DNA from: an uncultured Litoreibacter sp. | GTDB taxonomy: Bacteria; Pseudomonadota; Alphaproteobacteria; Rhodobacterales; Rhodobacteraceae | Reading direction: 5' to 3' | Length of the DNA stretch: 64,000 bases | Assembly: GCA_947494645.1 (NCBI GenBank) | Contig: CANLVO010000001.1 | Location: forward strand, 992,001 to 1,056,000 | Shown here: one piece after another, positions 9,282 to 17,213 of the stretch | How positions within the stretch are numbered: the stretch's first letter is position 1 | How the letters are laid out: the number at the start of each line of letters is the position of its first letter | Position numbers and translations under genes: made by a program | The notes under the pieces: model-generated | Seen by the model: the letters and a program-made list of their open reading frames with translations, nothing else | Databases searched by the model: none | Told to the model about the DNA's origin: nothing

Positions 9282-10967
9282 TTAAGGCGATAAGCTGATC
9301 GCCTGATTGGTGTAGTCGAAAAACGGCGCGCAGCCAGCGTCGCAATCGCGGCTGACAATCGCATCACCGCCTTCGCGGTACAGCATCTTGCCGCTGGGAA
9401 ACACCACCACATTGGGCCCTTCGGCAAACAGGCTATCCGAGATCGCGGTGTCGCTTTGCGGCAGCCCGAACGCCTCCAATATGGTCGGAAACACATCGAC
9501 GGTTGAGGCCAACTTGTCGACCGCACGCGCCTCGAAGTCAGCATGGCAGACCAGCATCGGGATATGTCCACCTTTCAATTGATCGCCGCCCGTATGCAGG
9601 TAGCTCGGGTGATCCGAGGTCACGATGAACAGGCTGTCGCCCGCCTCAAAGGCCTCTTGTTGCTGAGCAAACAGCTCGGCAATGGTCTGATCAACCTCAT
9701 GCATTGTGGCCATGTAGTCGGAGACGATATCCGACCCCGTTTCCAGCCCAAATATTTCAGCCGTTTCAGCCTTGTAGCCGCGAAACGGTCCATGTGACTG
9801 CACGTTGAAGAAGTAGTAAAAACTGCGCTCCGAGCCAGCAACCGCCGCGTTCATCGTATCCAAAGCGAATTGGCGTTCGTTATTCTCTGCGCCGGGTTCA
9901 AGGAAGGTGGCATTCACGTTCTCAAGCTGAGCGTAAGCGTAGTTGCGCCCGTAAAAGCCGATCGTGTTGTTATGGGCGAAATACGAGCTGATCCCGTTCT
10001 CCTCCAGCACATCATAGATCGTCTTCATCGTGCTGAAATCCGTGCTGCGGATCGATTGCAGCTTGGAGGAGGGCAGGCGGCCCGTGGCCACGGAATACTC
10101 CGAATCCGCAGAGCCGCCGACGCTTTTGACGGTGTAGTAGTTGCTGTACTCAAGGCAGGCACTGGATTTCAGCTGCGACGTGAAGGGCATCACGGCTTTG
10201 TCGTTCAAAGTGGTGTCGATGGCTTCACGATCAAACGACTCGATCTGGATCAGAAACACACGGTCCACAGGCCTTTGGAGCGCCGCGACGGACGTCGCCG
10301 CTGTTGGAATGTCGCCGTAGGCAATTTGCGTCAGCTTGCCCGGATAGGCCGTTTCGGCGGCCAGAAAACCCGAAGAAAAGCTGAACCAATCGCGGGCAGA
10401 CAGATACACAAATGTGGGCAGACCGAAGCGTTTGATGACCGAACCATTGCCCAGGCGCTTTGTCTCGGCCGGCGTCTCGTAGATGGCGGCGCTTGCGCCG
10501 AACAGCAATACTGGCAGCAACAAAAGGGCGAGTGTCGCGCGGTGCAGTTTTTGGTGGGGCAGCAAGGTGAAAAACAGAGCGGCGAGGACCAGTATCACCA
10601 CCTCGCGCAGGCCAAACACCTGGCGGAAATAATGCCCCAGTACCCCCGCCATATCGGGCGCGTTGGCAGCACCCAGCGCATAGATCTCGGGCACAAACCC
10701 GAAATAGGCATAGTAAGACGTCAGGAAAAATACATAGGCGAAGGTCGCAATCAGCACCGCATAGCCCAAAACCCTAAGCGCCAGCCAGCGAGACTGGGCA
10801 AAAAAGACGGGGATCAGCAGCAGTAGAAAGTAGACGCTGGCCACGCCCATCTTGGCCACCTGCACCCATGCGGGCACGATGGGGATAAACGCAAATAGTC
10901 GGCTGTAAAGGACAAAGCCCAATGCGTAGATGCACAGCACAAGCAGCCCGGATTTAGCGATGGTCAA
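9282..10967 (-). CDS. LtaS-like sulfatase-fold membrane enzyme
   Basis: The 561-residue protein has about five membrane helices in residues 1-165 and a periplasmic alkaline-phosphatase-superfamily domain after about residue 230. Metal-site motifs are QIESFD (Glu243) and VTSDHPSYLHTGG. The nucleophile segment is VGGSADSEYSVATG, where LtaS has GKTSDSE, so Ser286 takes the place of the catalytic Thr. No sulfatase C/S-x-P-x-R modification motif is seen. It most likely transfers or removes a phospho-head group (glycerophosphate or similar) on an envelope glycan or lipid. The TTG start has AGAGG 9 bases upstream; the next Met is residue 40. Confidence 0.8.
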   Translation of the reverse strand: MTIAKSGLLVLCIYALGFVLYSRLFAFIPIVPAWVQVAKMGVASVYFLLLLIPVFFAQSRWLALRVLGYAVLIATFAYVFFLTSYYAYFGFVPEIYALGAANAPDMAGVLGHYFRQVFGLREVVILVLAALFFTLLPHQKLHRATLALLLLPVLLFGASAAIYETPAETKRLGNGSVIKRFGLPTFVYLSARDWFSFSSGFLAAETAYPGKLTQIAYGDIPTAATSVAALQRPVDRVFLIQIESFDREAIDTTLNDKAVMPFTSQLKSSACLEYSNYYTVKSVGGSADSEYSVATGRLPSSKLQSIRSTDFSTMKTIYDVLEENGISSYFAHNNTIGFYGRNYAYAQLENVNATFLEPGAENNERQFALDTMNAAVAGSERSFYYFFNVQSHGPFRGYKAETAEIFGLETGSDIVSDYMATMHEVDQTIAELFAQQQEAFEAGDSLFIVTSDHPSYLHTGGDQLKGGHIPMLVCHADFEARAVDKLASTVDVFPTILEAFGLPQSDTAISDSLFAEGPNVVVFPSGKMLYREGGDAIVSRDCDAGCAPFFDYTNQAISLSP

Positions 10968-11209
10968 CGTATGAGCCTCTTTTCATGCGCCGTTAGGGTC
11001 GGCAGTCTTTTTCCTGAAACAGGTTTACTCGATACGCAGCCGCGGCACACAGGCTGTATCGGCAGCAAGGCCCCAACTCTCGGCCATTGTCACCTTATTG
11101 TCGCGCGTGACGCGGGCCCTGTATCTTACGCGTTTGCGGCGAGAAATTGACGCCTTGGTGTTTTGCTGTAGAGAGAGGCACAAAAGAGACCCTTTGGGAG
11201 GATAAACCT

Positions 11210-12211
11210 ATGATCGCTGTTGGACTTTTGGGCGCTGGACGCATTGGGCAGGTCCATGCACCAAATATCGCGAACCATCCCGGCAGCAAATTGGCCGCCG
11301 TGTCTGACTTTGTGCCTGAGGCGGCCGCGGACCTCGCGGCAAAATTCGGTGCCGAGGCGCGCAGCACCGAGGATATTATTGCCGACCCCGCCATTGACGC
11401 GGTCCTGATTGCCACATCGACCGACACCCATGCCGATTTGATCGAGGCCGCAACCTCAGCGGGCAAGGCCGTGCTCTGTGAAAAGCCGGTGGATCTGTCG
11501 CTGGAACGCGCACGCGCCTGTGCCGCTGTGGCGAAAGCCAACGGGCAACCCGTTATGGTCGCCTTCAACCGAAGATTTGATCCCAATTTCAACGCGATGA
11601 AGGCCGCTCTTGATGCAGGCCAGATCGGCAAGCCCGAGCTGCTCAGCATCACGTCTTTTGATCCTGCGCCTCCACCTTTGGCCTATGTTAAGGTTTCGGG
11701 CGGGCTGTTTCGCGACATGATGATCCATGATTTTGACATGGCCAATTTCATGATGGGCGCGCTGCCAGACACCATCCATGCCGTGGGCAGCTCGATCATT
11801 GATACCAGCATTGGTGAGGCAGGTGACGTGGACACCGCAGCTGCGACGCTGAGCTATAGCGACGGGCGTATTGCGGTGATCAAGAATTCCCGACGTGCCG
11901 CACATGGCTACGACCAGCGGGTCGAACTTTTGGGCTCAGAAGGGCTGTTGCAGGCACAGAACATGCTGGAAAACACTGTTGTTAAGTCCAATGGCACAGG
12001 CGTGATCGGAGCGAAGCCCACGTATTTTTTCCTTGAGCGCTATGCCGCCGCTTATGTCGCGGAGTGGGACAGCTTCGTCACTGCGCTGCGTGACGGAACG
12101 GCGATGCCTGCGACGTTGGACGACGGCGTGGCGTCGCTGGCCATGGGCGAGGCCGCGACACGGTCCTGCCAGACCGGCCAGCCCGTGGCCCTTGCCGACG
12201 TGGCGGGCTAG
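11210..12211 (+). CDS. iolG: Gfo/Idh/MocA oxidoreductase, probable inositol 2-dehydrogenase
   Basis: The 333-residue protein starts with a Rossmann dinucleotide motif (GLLGAGRIGQVHA). It also has the family EKP motif (CEKPVDLS, catalytic Lys) and the catalytic-site run DMMIHDFDMA. Closest in feel are myo-inositol 2-dehydrogenases that make scyllo-inosose with NAD. No other iol gene is in the window, so the substrate could be another polyol or sugar. The ATG has a strong GGGAGG 8 bases upstream. The upstream 63 bases of open frame are not counted as coding. Confidence 0.75.
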   Translation: MIAVGLLGAGRIGQVHAPNIANHPGSKLAAVSDFVPEAAADLAAKFGAEARSTEDIIADPAIDAVLIATSTDTHADLIEAATSAGKAVLCEKPVDLSLERARACAAVAKANGQPVMVAFNRRFDPNFNAMKAALDAGQIGKPELLSITSFDPAPPPLAYVKVSGGLFRDMMIHDFDMANFMMGALPDTIHAVGSSIIDTSIGEAGDVDTAAATLSYSDGRIAVIKNSRRAAHGYDQRVELLGSEGLLQAQNMLENTVVKSNGTGVIGAKPTYFFLERYAAAYVAEWDSFVTALRDGTAMPATLDDGVASLAMGEAATRSCQTGQPVALADVAG

Positions 12212-12216
12212 GGGCT

Positions 12217-12780
12217 GTGCTGCCCGTCCTCTATGTGCTGCGCCACGGAGAGACGGAGTGGAATGTGCAGAGCCGTTTGCAGGGCTGGCAGGATTCGCCT
12301 TTGACCGCCAAAGGCCGGGCGCAGGCCGCCCGACAACGCGATATCTTGCGCACCGCACTCTCTGGCGATGAGGACTGGGTCACCAGCCCCTTGGGGCGGG
12401 CGGTGCACACGGCCCAGATTGCGGGCGGCGGGGATCAGATCGCGCAGGACGCGCGCCTTCGCGAGATCGACATGGGCGCATGGACCGGGCTGAGCACCGC
12501 CGAGATTGCGCAGGAGCGGCCTGATCTTGAAGGCTTCGCCCGCTATAGCGCGATCCCGAGTGGTGAAACGCTCGAAGACGTGATCCGCCGCGTTGAGGCG
12601 TTTCTGGCTGATTGTACCGGGGCGGGGGGAGGGCCAATAGTGGTGATCACCCATGGCATCACCTCACGGATTCTGCGCTGTCTGGCGACCGGGCAGCCTG
12701 CGGACCGCTTCCTGCAGATCGGTGGCGGGCAGGGGGTTGTTTACCGGATTGAGGGTGACGTGCAAAACTTGCTCAGCTAG
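12217..12780 (+). CDS. Histidine phosphatase family protein
   Basis: The 187-residue product carries the RHG motif at its N-terminus (VLRHGETEWN) with the phosphorylated His. The second catalytic His lies in VITHGITSR, with the acid Glu in LREIDMGAWTG. This is the phosphoglycerate-mutase-like (dPGM/CobC/SixA) superfamily; the substrate is not predictable. The GTG start is 5 bases after the iolG-like stop, so the two are probably cotranscribed. Confidence 0.85.
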   Translation: MLPVLYVLRHGETEWNVQSRLQGWQDSPLTAKGRAQAARQRDILRTALSGDEDWVTSPLGRAVHTAQIAGGGDQIAQDARLREIDMGAWTGLSTAEIAQERPDLEGFARYSAIPSGETLEDVIRRVEAFLADCTGAGGGPIVVITHGITSRILRCLATGQPADRFLQIGGGQGVVYRIEGDVQNLLS

Positions 12781-12823
12781 GGCTTGCCCTTTGTCCCTTT
12801 CGTGCAGTAAGACACGCGCATCC

Positions 12824-12899
<76 letters not shown>

Positions 12900-13050
12900 C
12901 CTTCCCCGCCTCTCTGTTTGCTTGTGCCGCCGCTGCTTTGCGTTTCTGTGTGAGGGCCAAGTTTTTCCCTTTGTGTGCTTTATCGCGCTTGACGGGGGGC
13001 AGGCTGGGCCATAATACAGCCAAACATTCGCGCAAGCGGATGCGCAATGG

Positions 13051-13127
13051 GCGGTTGTAGCTCAGTTGGTTAGAGTACCGGCCTGTCACGCCGGGGGTCG
13101 CGGGTTCGAGCCCCGTCAACCGCGCCA
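13051..13127 (+). tRNA. tRNA-Asp (GTC)
   Basis: Acceptor GCGGTTG/CAACCGC, D-arm AGCTCAGTTGGTTAGAGT and anticodon loop CTGTCAC give anticodon GTC (Asp). The T-loop is GGGTTCGAGCCC. Discriminator G, which is usual for tRNA-Asp, and an encoded CCA follow. An intrinsic terminator lies directly downstream. Confidence 0.97.
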
Positions 13128-13137
13128 CCATTGCCTG

Positions 13138-13165
13138 AAAAAGCCTCGCTCCGCGGGGCTTTTTT
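13138..13165 (+). terminator. Intrinsic terminator after tRNA-Asp
   Basis: AGCCTCGC and GCGGGGCT pair over 8 bp (one G-T) with a TCC loop, followed by six T. An A-run on the left side means it could also stop leftward transcription from the mmsB operon. Confidence 0.85.
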
Positions 13166-13224
13166 CGTTTGCGGGCCATGTGTGATCCAAACGGGCCTTC
13201 GGCACTCGTTTTATTGCGCTCTTT

Positions 13225-13243
13225 GAGGGCGTTTCACGCCCTC
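13225..13243. repeat. Inverted repeat between tRNA-Asp and mmsB
   Basis: GAGGGCG and CGCCCTC form a perfect 7-bp stem with a 5-base loop. It sits 15 bases from copy 2 of the 32-bp intergenic motif, mirroring the hairpin-plus-motif layout near position 180. No T-run follows on either strand. Confidence 0.5.
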
Positions 13244-13257
13244 AGCCGCGCGGGCAA

Positions 13258-13289
13258 ACTCCCCAGAGGATATTTGCAAACATGGGAAG
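13258..13289 (+). repeat. 32-bp dispersed intergenic motif, copy 2
   Basis: It begins ACTCCCC, contains AGGATATTT and ends AACATGGGAAG, with 26 of 32 bases the same as copy 1 at 201-232. Here it lies 2 bases beyond the mmsB stop codon on the opposite strand, so its CATGGG is not a start codon. Confidence 0.6.
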
Positions 13290-13291
13290 CC

Positions 13292-14164
13292 CTAGCCGCG
13301 TCGGCGCGAGACAAAGCGGGGCAACATGGCGGAGAAATCCTTGCCTGCGCCGTCTTCCTCTTCGACGAAGCTTTGATAGAGCGCGGTTGCGGCCTGACCC
13401 AATGGAGTGTCAGCATCCGCGGCCTCTGCGGCTTGCTGGCTGAGGCGCAGGTCCTTCAACATCAGGTCGGCGGCAAAGCCGGGCGTGTAGTCATTATCCG
13501 CTGGGCTTTGCGGGCCCACGCCCGGGGCCGGGCAATAGGCGTTCATGCTCCATGAATAGCCAGAAGACGTCGAGACCACGTCGAACATCTTCTGGCGGTC
13601 GAGCCCGAGCTTGTCCGCCAGCGCAAAGGCTTCGCAGGTGCCGATCATCGTGACGCCGAGGATCATGTTGTTGCAAATCTTGGCGGCCTGACCATTCCCT
13701 GACGGACCGCAATGGACCGCCTTCTGCCCCATGATGTCAAAGAGCGGCGCAACCTTGGCAAAGCCCGCCTCTGTGCCGCCCGCCATGAAGGTCAGCGTGC
13801 CGGCTGCAGCCCCACCGATCCCGCCTGAAACCGGAGCGTCGACCGCCAGCAGACCCGCACCTTGCGCAATCTCGGCCACATCACGGGCGCTTTGCACATC
13901 GACCGTGGAGCAATCAAGCAGCGCCGCGCCAGGCGACATCTGCGCGATGATCTCGCCTGCGACGGCGCGCAGGATCGTGCCATTGGGCAGCATGGTGACC
14001 ACCACCTCGGCACCTTGCGCCGCTTGGGCCGCATCTGATGCTTTCGCGACACCCTCGGGGCAGGGGGCGGTCAGATCAAAACCCGCAACCTCATGGCCCG
14101 CCGCGACCAGATTGGCGGCCATCGGAGCCCCCATGTTTCCCAAACCGATAAACCCGATTTTCAT
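13292..14164 (-). CDS. mmsB: 3-hydroxyisobutyrate dehydrogenase
   Basis: The 290-residue enzyme oxidises 3-hydroxyisobutyrate to methylmalonate semialdehyde with NAD in valine degradation. The N-terminus has the NAD motif GFIGLGNMGAPMAANL; DAPVSGGIGGA is the substrate-binding signature; and the catalytic Lys lies in GNGQAAKICNNM. Length is typical. The ATG overlaps the stop of the upstream hydrolase gene in an ATGA, which fixes the start against a longer open frame. It is the last gene of the three-gene valine operon; the product is used by MmsA about 3 kb upstream on the same strand. Confidence 0.93.
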   Translation of the reverse strand: MKIGFIGLGNMGAPMAANLVAAGHEVAGFDLTAPCPEGVAKASDAAQAAQGAEVVVTMLPNGTILRAVAGEIIAQMSPGAALLDCSTVDVQSARDVAEIAQGAGLLAVDAPVSGGIGGAAAGTLTFMAGGTEAGFAKVAPLFDIMGQKAVHCGPSGNGQAAKICNNMILGVTMIGTCEAFALADKLGLDRQKMFDVVSTSSGYSWSMNAYCPAPGVGPQSPADNDYTPGFAADLMLKDLRLSQQAAEAADADTPLGQAATALYQSFVEEEDGAGKDFSAMLPRFVSRRRG

Positions 14165-15198
14165 GGCATGTCCTTCCAATTCAGGGCATCGATGCCCAGC
14201 GGGGCCAGCATGTCGCAGACCTGGTCTCTTGTCACCTCTGCCGGGCCGCTTTGTGCCCATTTCGGCTGCCGGTCACGGTCGATGATCGCGGCGCGGATGC
14301 CTTCGATGAAATCGCCCTGTGCCATGGCACGGTAGGTGTAGCGAAACTCAAGATCGAGGGCGGGTCGGATCTGGGTCTCGCCGTCAAGCGTGTTGAGAAT
14401 ATCGAGGCAGCAGGCCATCGCCATGGGCGCGTTTCGGGACATGGCTTTCAAAGTGTCGCGGGCGAAGTCGCTGCCATCTTCCGCGAGGCTGTCCGCGATA
14501 GCTTGCAGGGAGGGGTTCGAAAAATGCCGGCTGATGTGCGCCTGTAAGCCGAGCAGGGTGCCTTGCGGAAGTGGCGTTGCCATGCGGCTGACCAAGTCCA
14601 AATCGCCTTGGATCAGGGCGCTTTTCAGGCTGTTCCAGTTGGCCTCAGGCACGAAATGGTCCGCAAAGCCCGCATAAAGCGCATCCGCCGCGCCCATGCG
14701 AAACCCGGTGAGGCCCAGATAGGCACCCGTGACGCCGGGCGCGCGGGCCAGCATCAGCGAGCCGCCTACATCCGGGACCAGCCCGATGCCGCACTCGGGC
14801 ATCGCGATTTGGCTGCTCTCGCCAACGATGCGGTGTGATCCATGGCAGCCGACGCCTACGCCGCCGCCCATGGTGAAGCCTTGCAGGAAGCTAACCACGG
14901 GCTTGGGGTATTCAAAGATCTTGGCGTTCAACCGGTATTCGTCGCGCCAGAATTGGCGGCCATAGGCATAATCGCCGCGCAGGCCGGAGGCGTACATCTC
15001 GGCTATATCGCCACCTGCACAGAAGGCTTTGTCACCCTCCGCATCAATGATGACCAACGCGACGTCCGCCGCGCGCCAGCGGTCAAGCGCGGCTTCGATC
15101 TCGAGCACCATGTCATAGGTCAGCGCGTTGAGAGCCCCGGGGCGGGCCAGCGTGATGCGACCCGCGCGACCCTCTTCCCGGATGGAGATATCGCTCAT
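14161..15198 (-). CDS. 3-hydroxyisobutyryl-CoA hydrolase (enoyl-CoA hydratase/isomerase family)
   Basis: The 345-residue crotonase-fold protein has the oxyanion-hole segment KAFCAGGDIAEMY and the second glycine-rich motif QGFTMGGGVGVGCHGSHRI. The following catalytic run is MPECGIGLVPDVGGS. Its length and the long C-terminal extension fit 3-hydroxyisobutyryl-CoA hydrolase rather than the shorter enoyl-CoA hydratases, and the neighbours confirm a valine role. It frees 3-hydroxyisobutyrate from CoA for MmsB. It overlaps genes on both sides by 4 bases, showing tight coupling. Confidence 0.88.
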   Translation of the reverse strand: MSDISIREEGRAGRITLARPGALNALTYDMVLEIEAALDRWRAADVALVIIDAEGDKAFCAGGDIAEMYASGLRGDYAYGRQFWRDEYRLNAKIFEYPKPVVSFLQGFTMGGGVGVGCHGSHRIVGESSQIAMPECGIGLVPDVGGSLMLARAPGVTGAYLGLTGFRMGAADALYAGFADHFVPEANWNSLKSALIQGDLDLVSRMATPLPQGTLLGLQAHISRHFSNPSLQAIADSLAEDGSDFARDTLKAMSRNAPMAMACCLDILNTLDGETQIRPALDLEFRYTYRAMAQGDFIEGIRAAIIDRDRQPKWAQSGPAEVTRDQVCDMLAPLGIDALNWKDMP

Positions 15199-16337
15199 CG
15201 TGCCGCCAGCATGTCGCGGGCAATGATGACCCGCATGATCTCGTTTGTGCCCTCGAGAATTTCATGAACGCGAAGGTCACGGACAAGTTTCTCAATGCCG
15301 TAGTCTGCCAGATAGCCGTAGCCGCCATGCAGCTGCAGACAGCCATTGACGACCTTCGATCCGGTCTCAGTGACGAACTTCTTGGCCATCGCGCAGTGAC
15401 GCATCGCGTCGGGTGCGCCTTGGTCCAGCTTCCAAGCTGCTTGGCGCAATAAAGCCCGGGCGGCTTGCAGCTCGATCTCCATATCGGCGAGGCGGAATTG
15501 CAGGGCCTGGAACTGGTCAATGGGTTTGCCGAAGGCCTTGCGCTCGGCCATGTAATCAAGCGTTTTGGACAGGGCCGCGGTGGCCGCACCAAGCGAACTG
15601 GCGGCAATGTTGAGCCTGCCGCCATTGAGGCCCTTCATCGCATAAGTGAAACCCTGACCTTCTTCTCCGATCAGATTACCGGCCGGAATGTTGCAATTGT
15701 CCAACTGAACTTGGCGTGTCGGTTGGGCGCGCCAGCCCATCTTGTCTTCCAACCCGCCAAAACTCAGCCCCTCTGTGCCGTCTTCCACAAACAGAGCCGA
15801 GACGCCTTTCGGGCCGTCCTCACCCGTGCGGGCCATCACGATATAGGCGTCCGAATAGCCGCCACCGGAGATAAACGCCTTGGTCCCGGTCAGCGCGAAG
15901 CCTTCATTGGTGCGCGCGGCGCGGGTCTTCAAGGCGGCGGCGTCCGAGCCCGACCCGGGTTCTGTCAAACAATAAGACAGGAAGGTGTTCATGCCCACTG
16001 CGTCTGGTAGCACGCGGGCCTTCAACGCGTCGTCGCCGAACGTGTCGATCATTGCCGCGCACATGTTGTGGATCGACAGAAACGCCGCGACCGAGGGGCA
16101 GGCCATCGACAGGGCCTCGAAGACCAGCGTGGCGTCGAGGCGGCTAAGCCCGGAGCCGCCGCTGTCTTCGCTGACATAAAGCGCGCCGAATCCCAGCTCT
16201 GCCAGATCACGCCACAGCTCTTTGGGGATGGTCTCGTCTTTCTCCCATTGCAGGGCGTGGGGCGCGATATGGTCCTGACCAAACGCATGCGCCATGTCGA
16301 AAATTGCGGTCTGCTCCTCCGAAAGTGCAAAATCCAT
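15195..16337 (-). CDS. Acyl-CoA dehydrogenase, probable isobutyryl-CoA dehydrogenase
   Basis: The 380-residue flavoprotein has the family signatures CLTEPGSGSDAAALKT (FAD/substrate loop) and QLHGGYGYLADYGIEKLVRD. The catalytic Glu lies in HEILEGTNEIMR. It should oxidise isobutyryl-CoA to methacrylyl-CoA using electron-transfer flavoprotein. Substrate choice is inferred from the neighbours. No separate enoyl-CoA hydratase for the methacrylyl-CoA step is present here, so that step must be done by another locus. The operon promoter should lie in the AT-richer stretch just upstream. Confidence 0.88.
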   Translation of the reverse strand: MDFALSEEQTAIFDMAHAFGQDHIAPHALQWEKDETIPKELWRDLAELGFGALYVSEDSGGSGLSRLDATLVFEALSMACPSVAAFLSIHNMCAAMIDTFGDDALKARVLPDAVGMNTFLSYCLTEPGSGSDAAALKTRAARTNEGFALTGTKAFISGGGYSDAYIVMARTGEDGPKGVSALFVEDGTEGLSFGGLEDKMGWRAQPTRQVQLDNCNIPAGNLIGEEGQGFTYAMKGLNGGRLNIAASSLGAATAALSKTLDYMAERKAFGKPIDQFQALQFRLADMEIELQAARALLRQAAWKLDQGAPDAMRHCAMAKKFVTETGSKVVNGCLQLHGGYGYLADYGIEKLVRDLRVHEILEGTNEIMRVIIARDMLAAR

Positions 16338-16442
16338 CTTGGCCGCCTCCCTCTTTGCGAAACCATGTAATTGAACGTTTGTTTAATTGTGGGATCAAAC
16401 GCGCGGCGATGCAACAGAAAATGGCGCAGCGCGGCTCACATC

Positions 16443-16472
16443 AAAAAAGGCAGGCCCGAAAGCCTGCCTTTT
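16443..16472. terminator. Bidirectional intrinsic terminator
   Basis: GGCAGGC and GCCTGCC form a 7-bp stem with a 6-base loop, with an A6 run on the left and T4 on the right. On the minus strand this ends the L,D-transpeptidase transcript just after its stop. Confidence 0.85.
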
Positions 16473-16495
16473 GAAATTATCAATGCGGGTTGAGG

Positions 16496-17080
16496 TTAGA
16501 CCAAACGCACCTGCGTTCCGACGGGGGTGATCGAGAACAGCTCGGCAATCTGCTCGTTGTAAAGCCCAATGCAGCCCGATGACGACCGACGGCCGATCTT
16601 GCGCGTGTCATGCGTGCCGTGGATCAGGTAGGCAGGCCAGTCGAGATACATCGCATGTGTGCCCAGCGGGTTGTCAGGCCCGGCTTCCATGAAGGCGGGT
16701 AGGGACGGGTCACGGGCGCGCATGTTGGCGGTGGGGGTCCAGGTTGGCCCCTCGCGCTTGCGCACGATCTTGGTGTAGCCGCGCCGGGTCAATTCGTCGG
16801 TTTTGGGCACGGAGGTTGCGAAGACCCGGTAATCGGTGCCAGTGGCATCCCAGAAATGCAACGCGCGCGACTTGGTGTCGGCGACAATCGTGGCCACGCC
16901 CAATGTCGAGAAATGGTCGCGCCAGTTCTGGCTGCGGAAGCTCGACGCATTGCGCCGCACACCGCCGCCGGTGGCCGGGATCTGGGCATCGGCCTCGAAA
17001 TCCTGCGCGCGCAGCACGGTGGGCGCAAACAAGGCGGCCCCGCCTGTCAGAATCAGGGTGCGTCTGGTGGGTTTGGTCAT
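16496..17080 (-). CDS. L,D-transpeptidase (YkuD family), Tat-type signal
   Basis: The 194-residue protein has an N-terminal twin-arginine-like leader (TRRTLILTGGAALFAPTVLRAQ), then a YkuD domain. The catalytic signature is complete: HGTHDTRKIGRRSSSGCIGL with His154 and Cys170. Such enzymes form 3-3 peptidoglycan cross-links or attach proteins to the wall, in the periplasm. It interrupts the valine genes, lying between the dehydrogenase operon and mmsA on the same strand, but has its own terminator downstream. Confidence 0.92.
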   Translation of the reverse strand: MTKPTRRTLILTGGAALFAPTVLRAQDFEADAQIPATGGGVRRNASSFRSQNWRDHFSTLGVATIVADTKSRALHFWDATGTDYRVFATSVPKTDELTRRGYTKIVRKREGPTWTPTANMRARDPSLPAFMEAGPDNPLGTHAMYLDWPAYLIHGTHDTRKIGRRSSSGCIGLYNEQIAELFSITPVGTQVRLV

Positions 17081-17213
17081 GCGTACACTCCTAGAAGGGA
17101 CGAAATTAAGTCCGCTTTATACCTTGCGCCGGGCCATACGATAAGGGGACAATCTGCGCAATTGCCCCCTCTCACAGCTTTGTGTTTCGGCCAAAACAGG
17201 CCGGTAAGTGGTG

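Noticed and set aside
9870-10826. A 318-codon open frame opposite the LtaS-like gene
   Set aside because: Arg/Gln/Gly-rich translation without motif or ribosome site; the other strand encodes a clear membrane enzyme.
9282-10967. A true sulfatase
   Set aside because: No C/S-x-P-x-R formylglycine motif is visible; the layout with N-terminal helices fits LtaS-like enzymes better.
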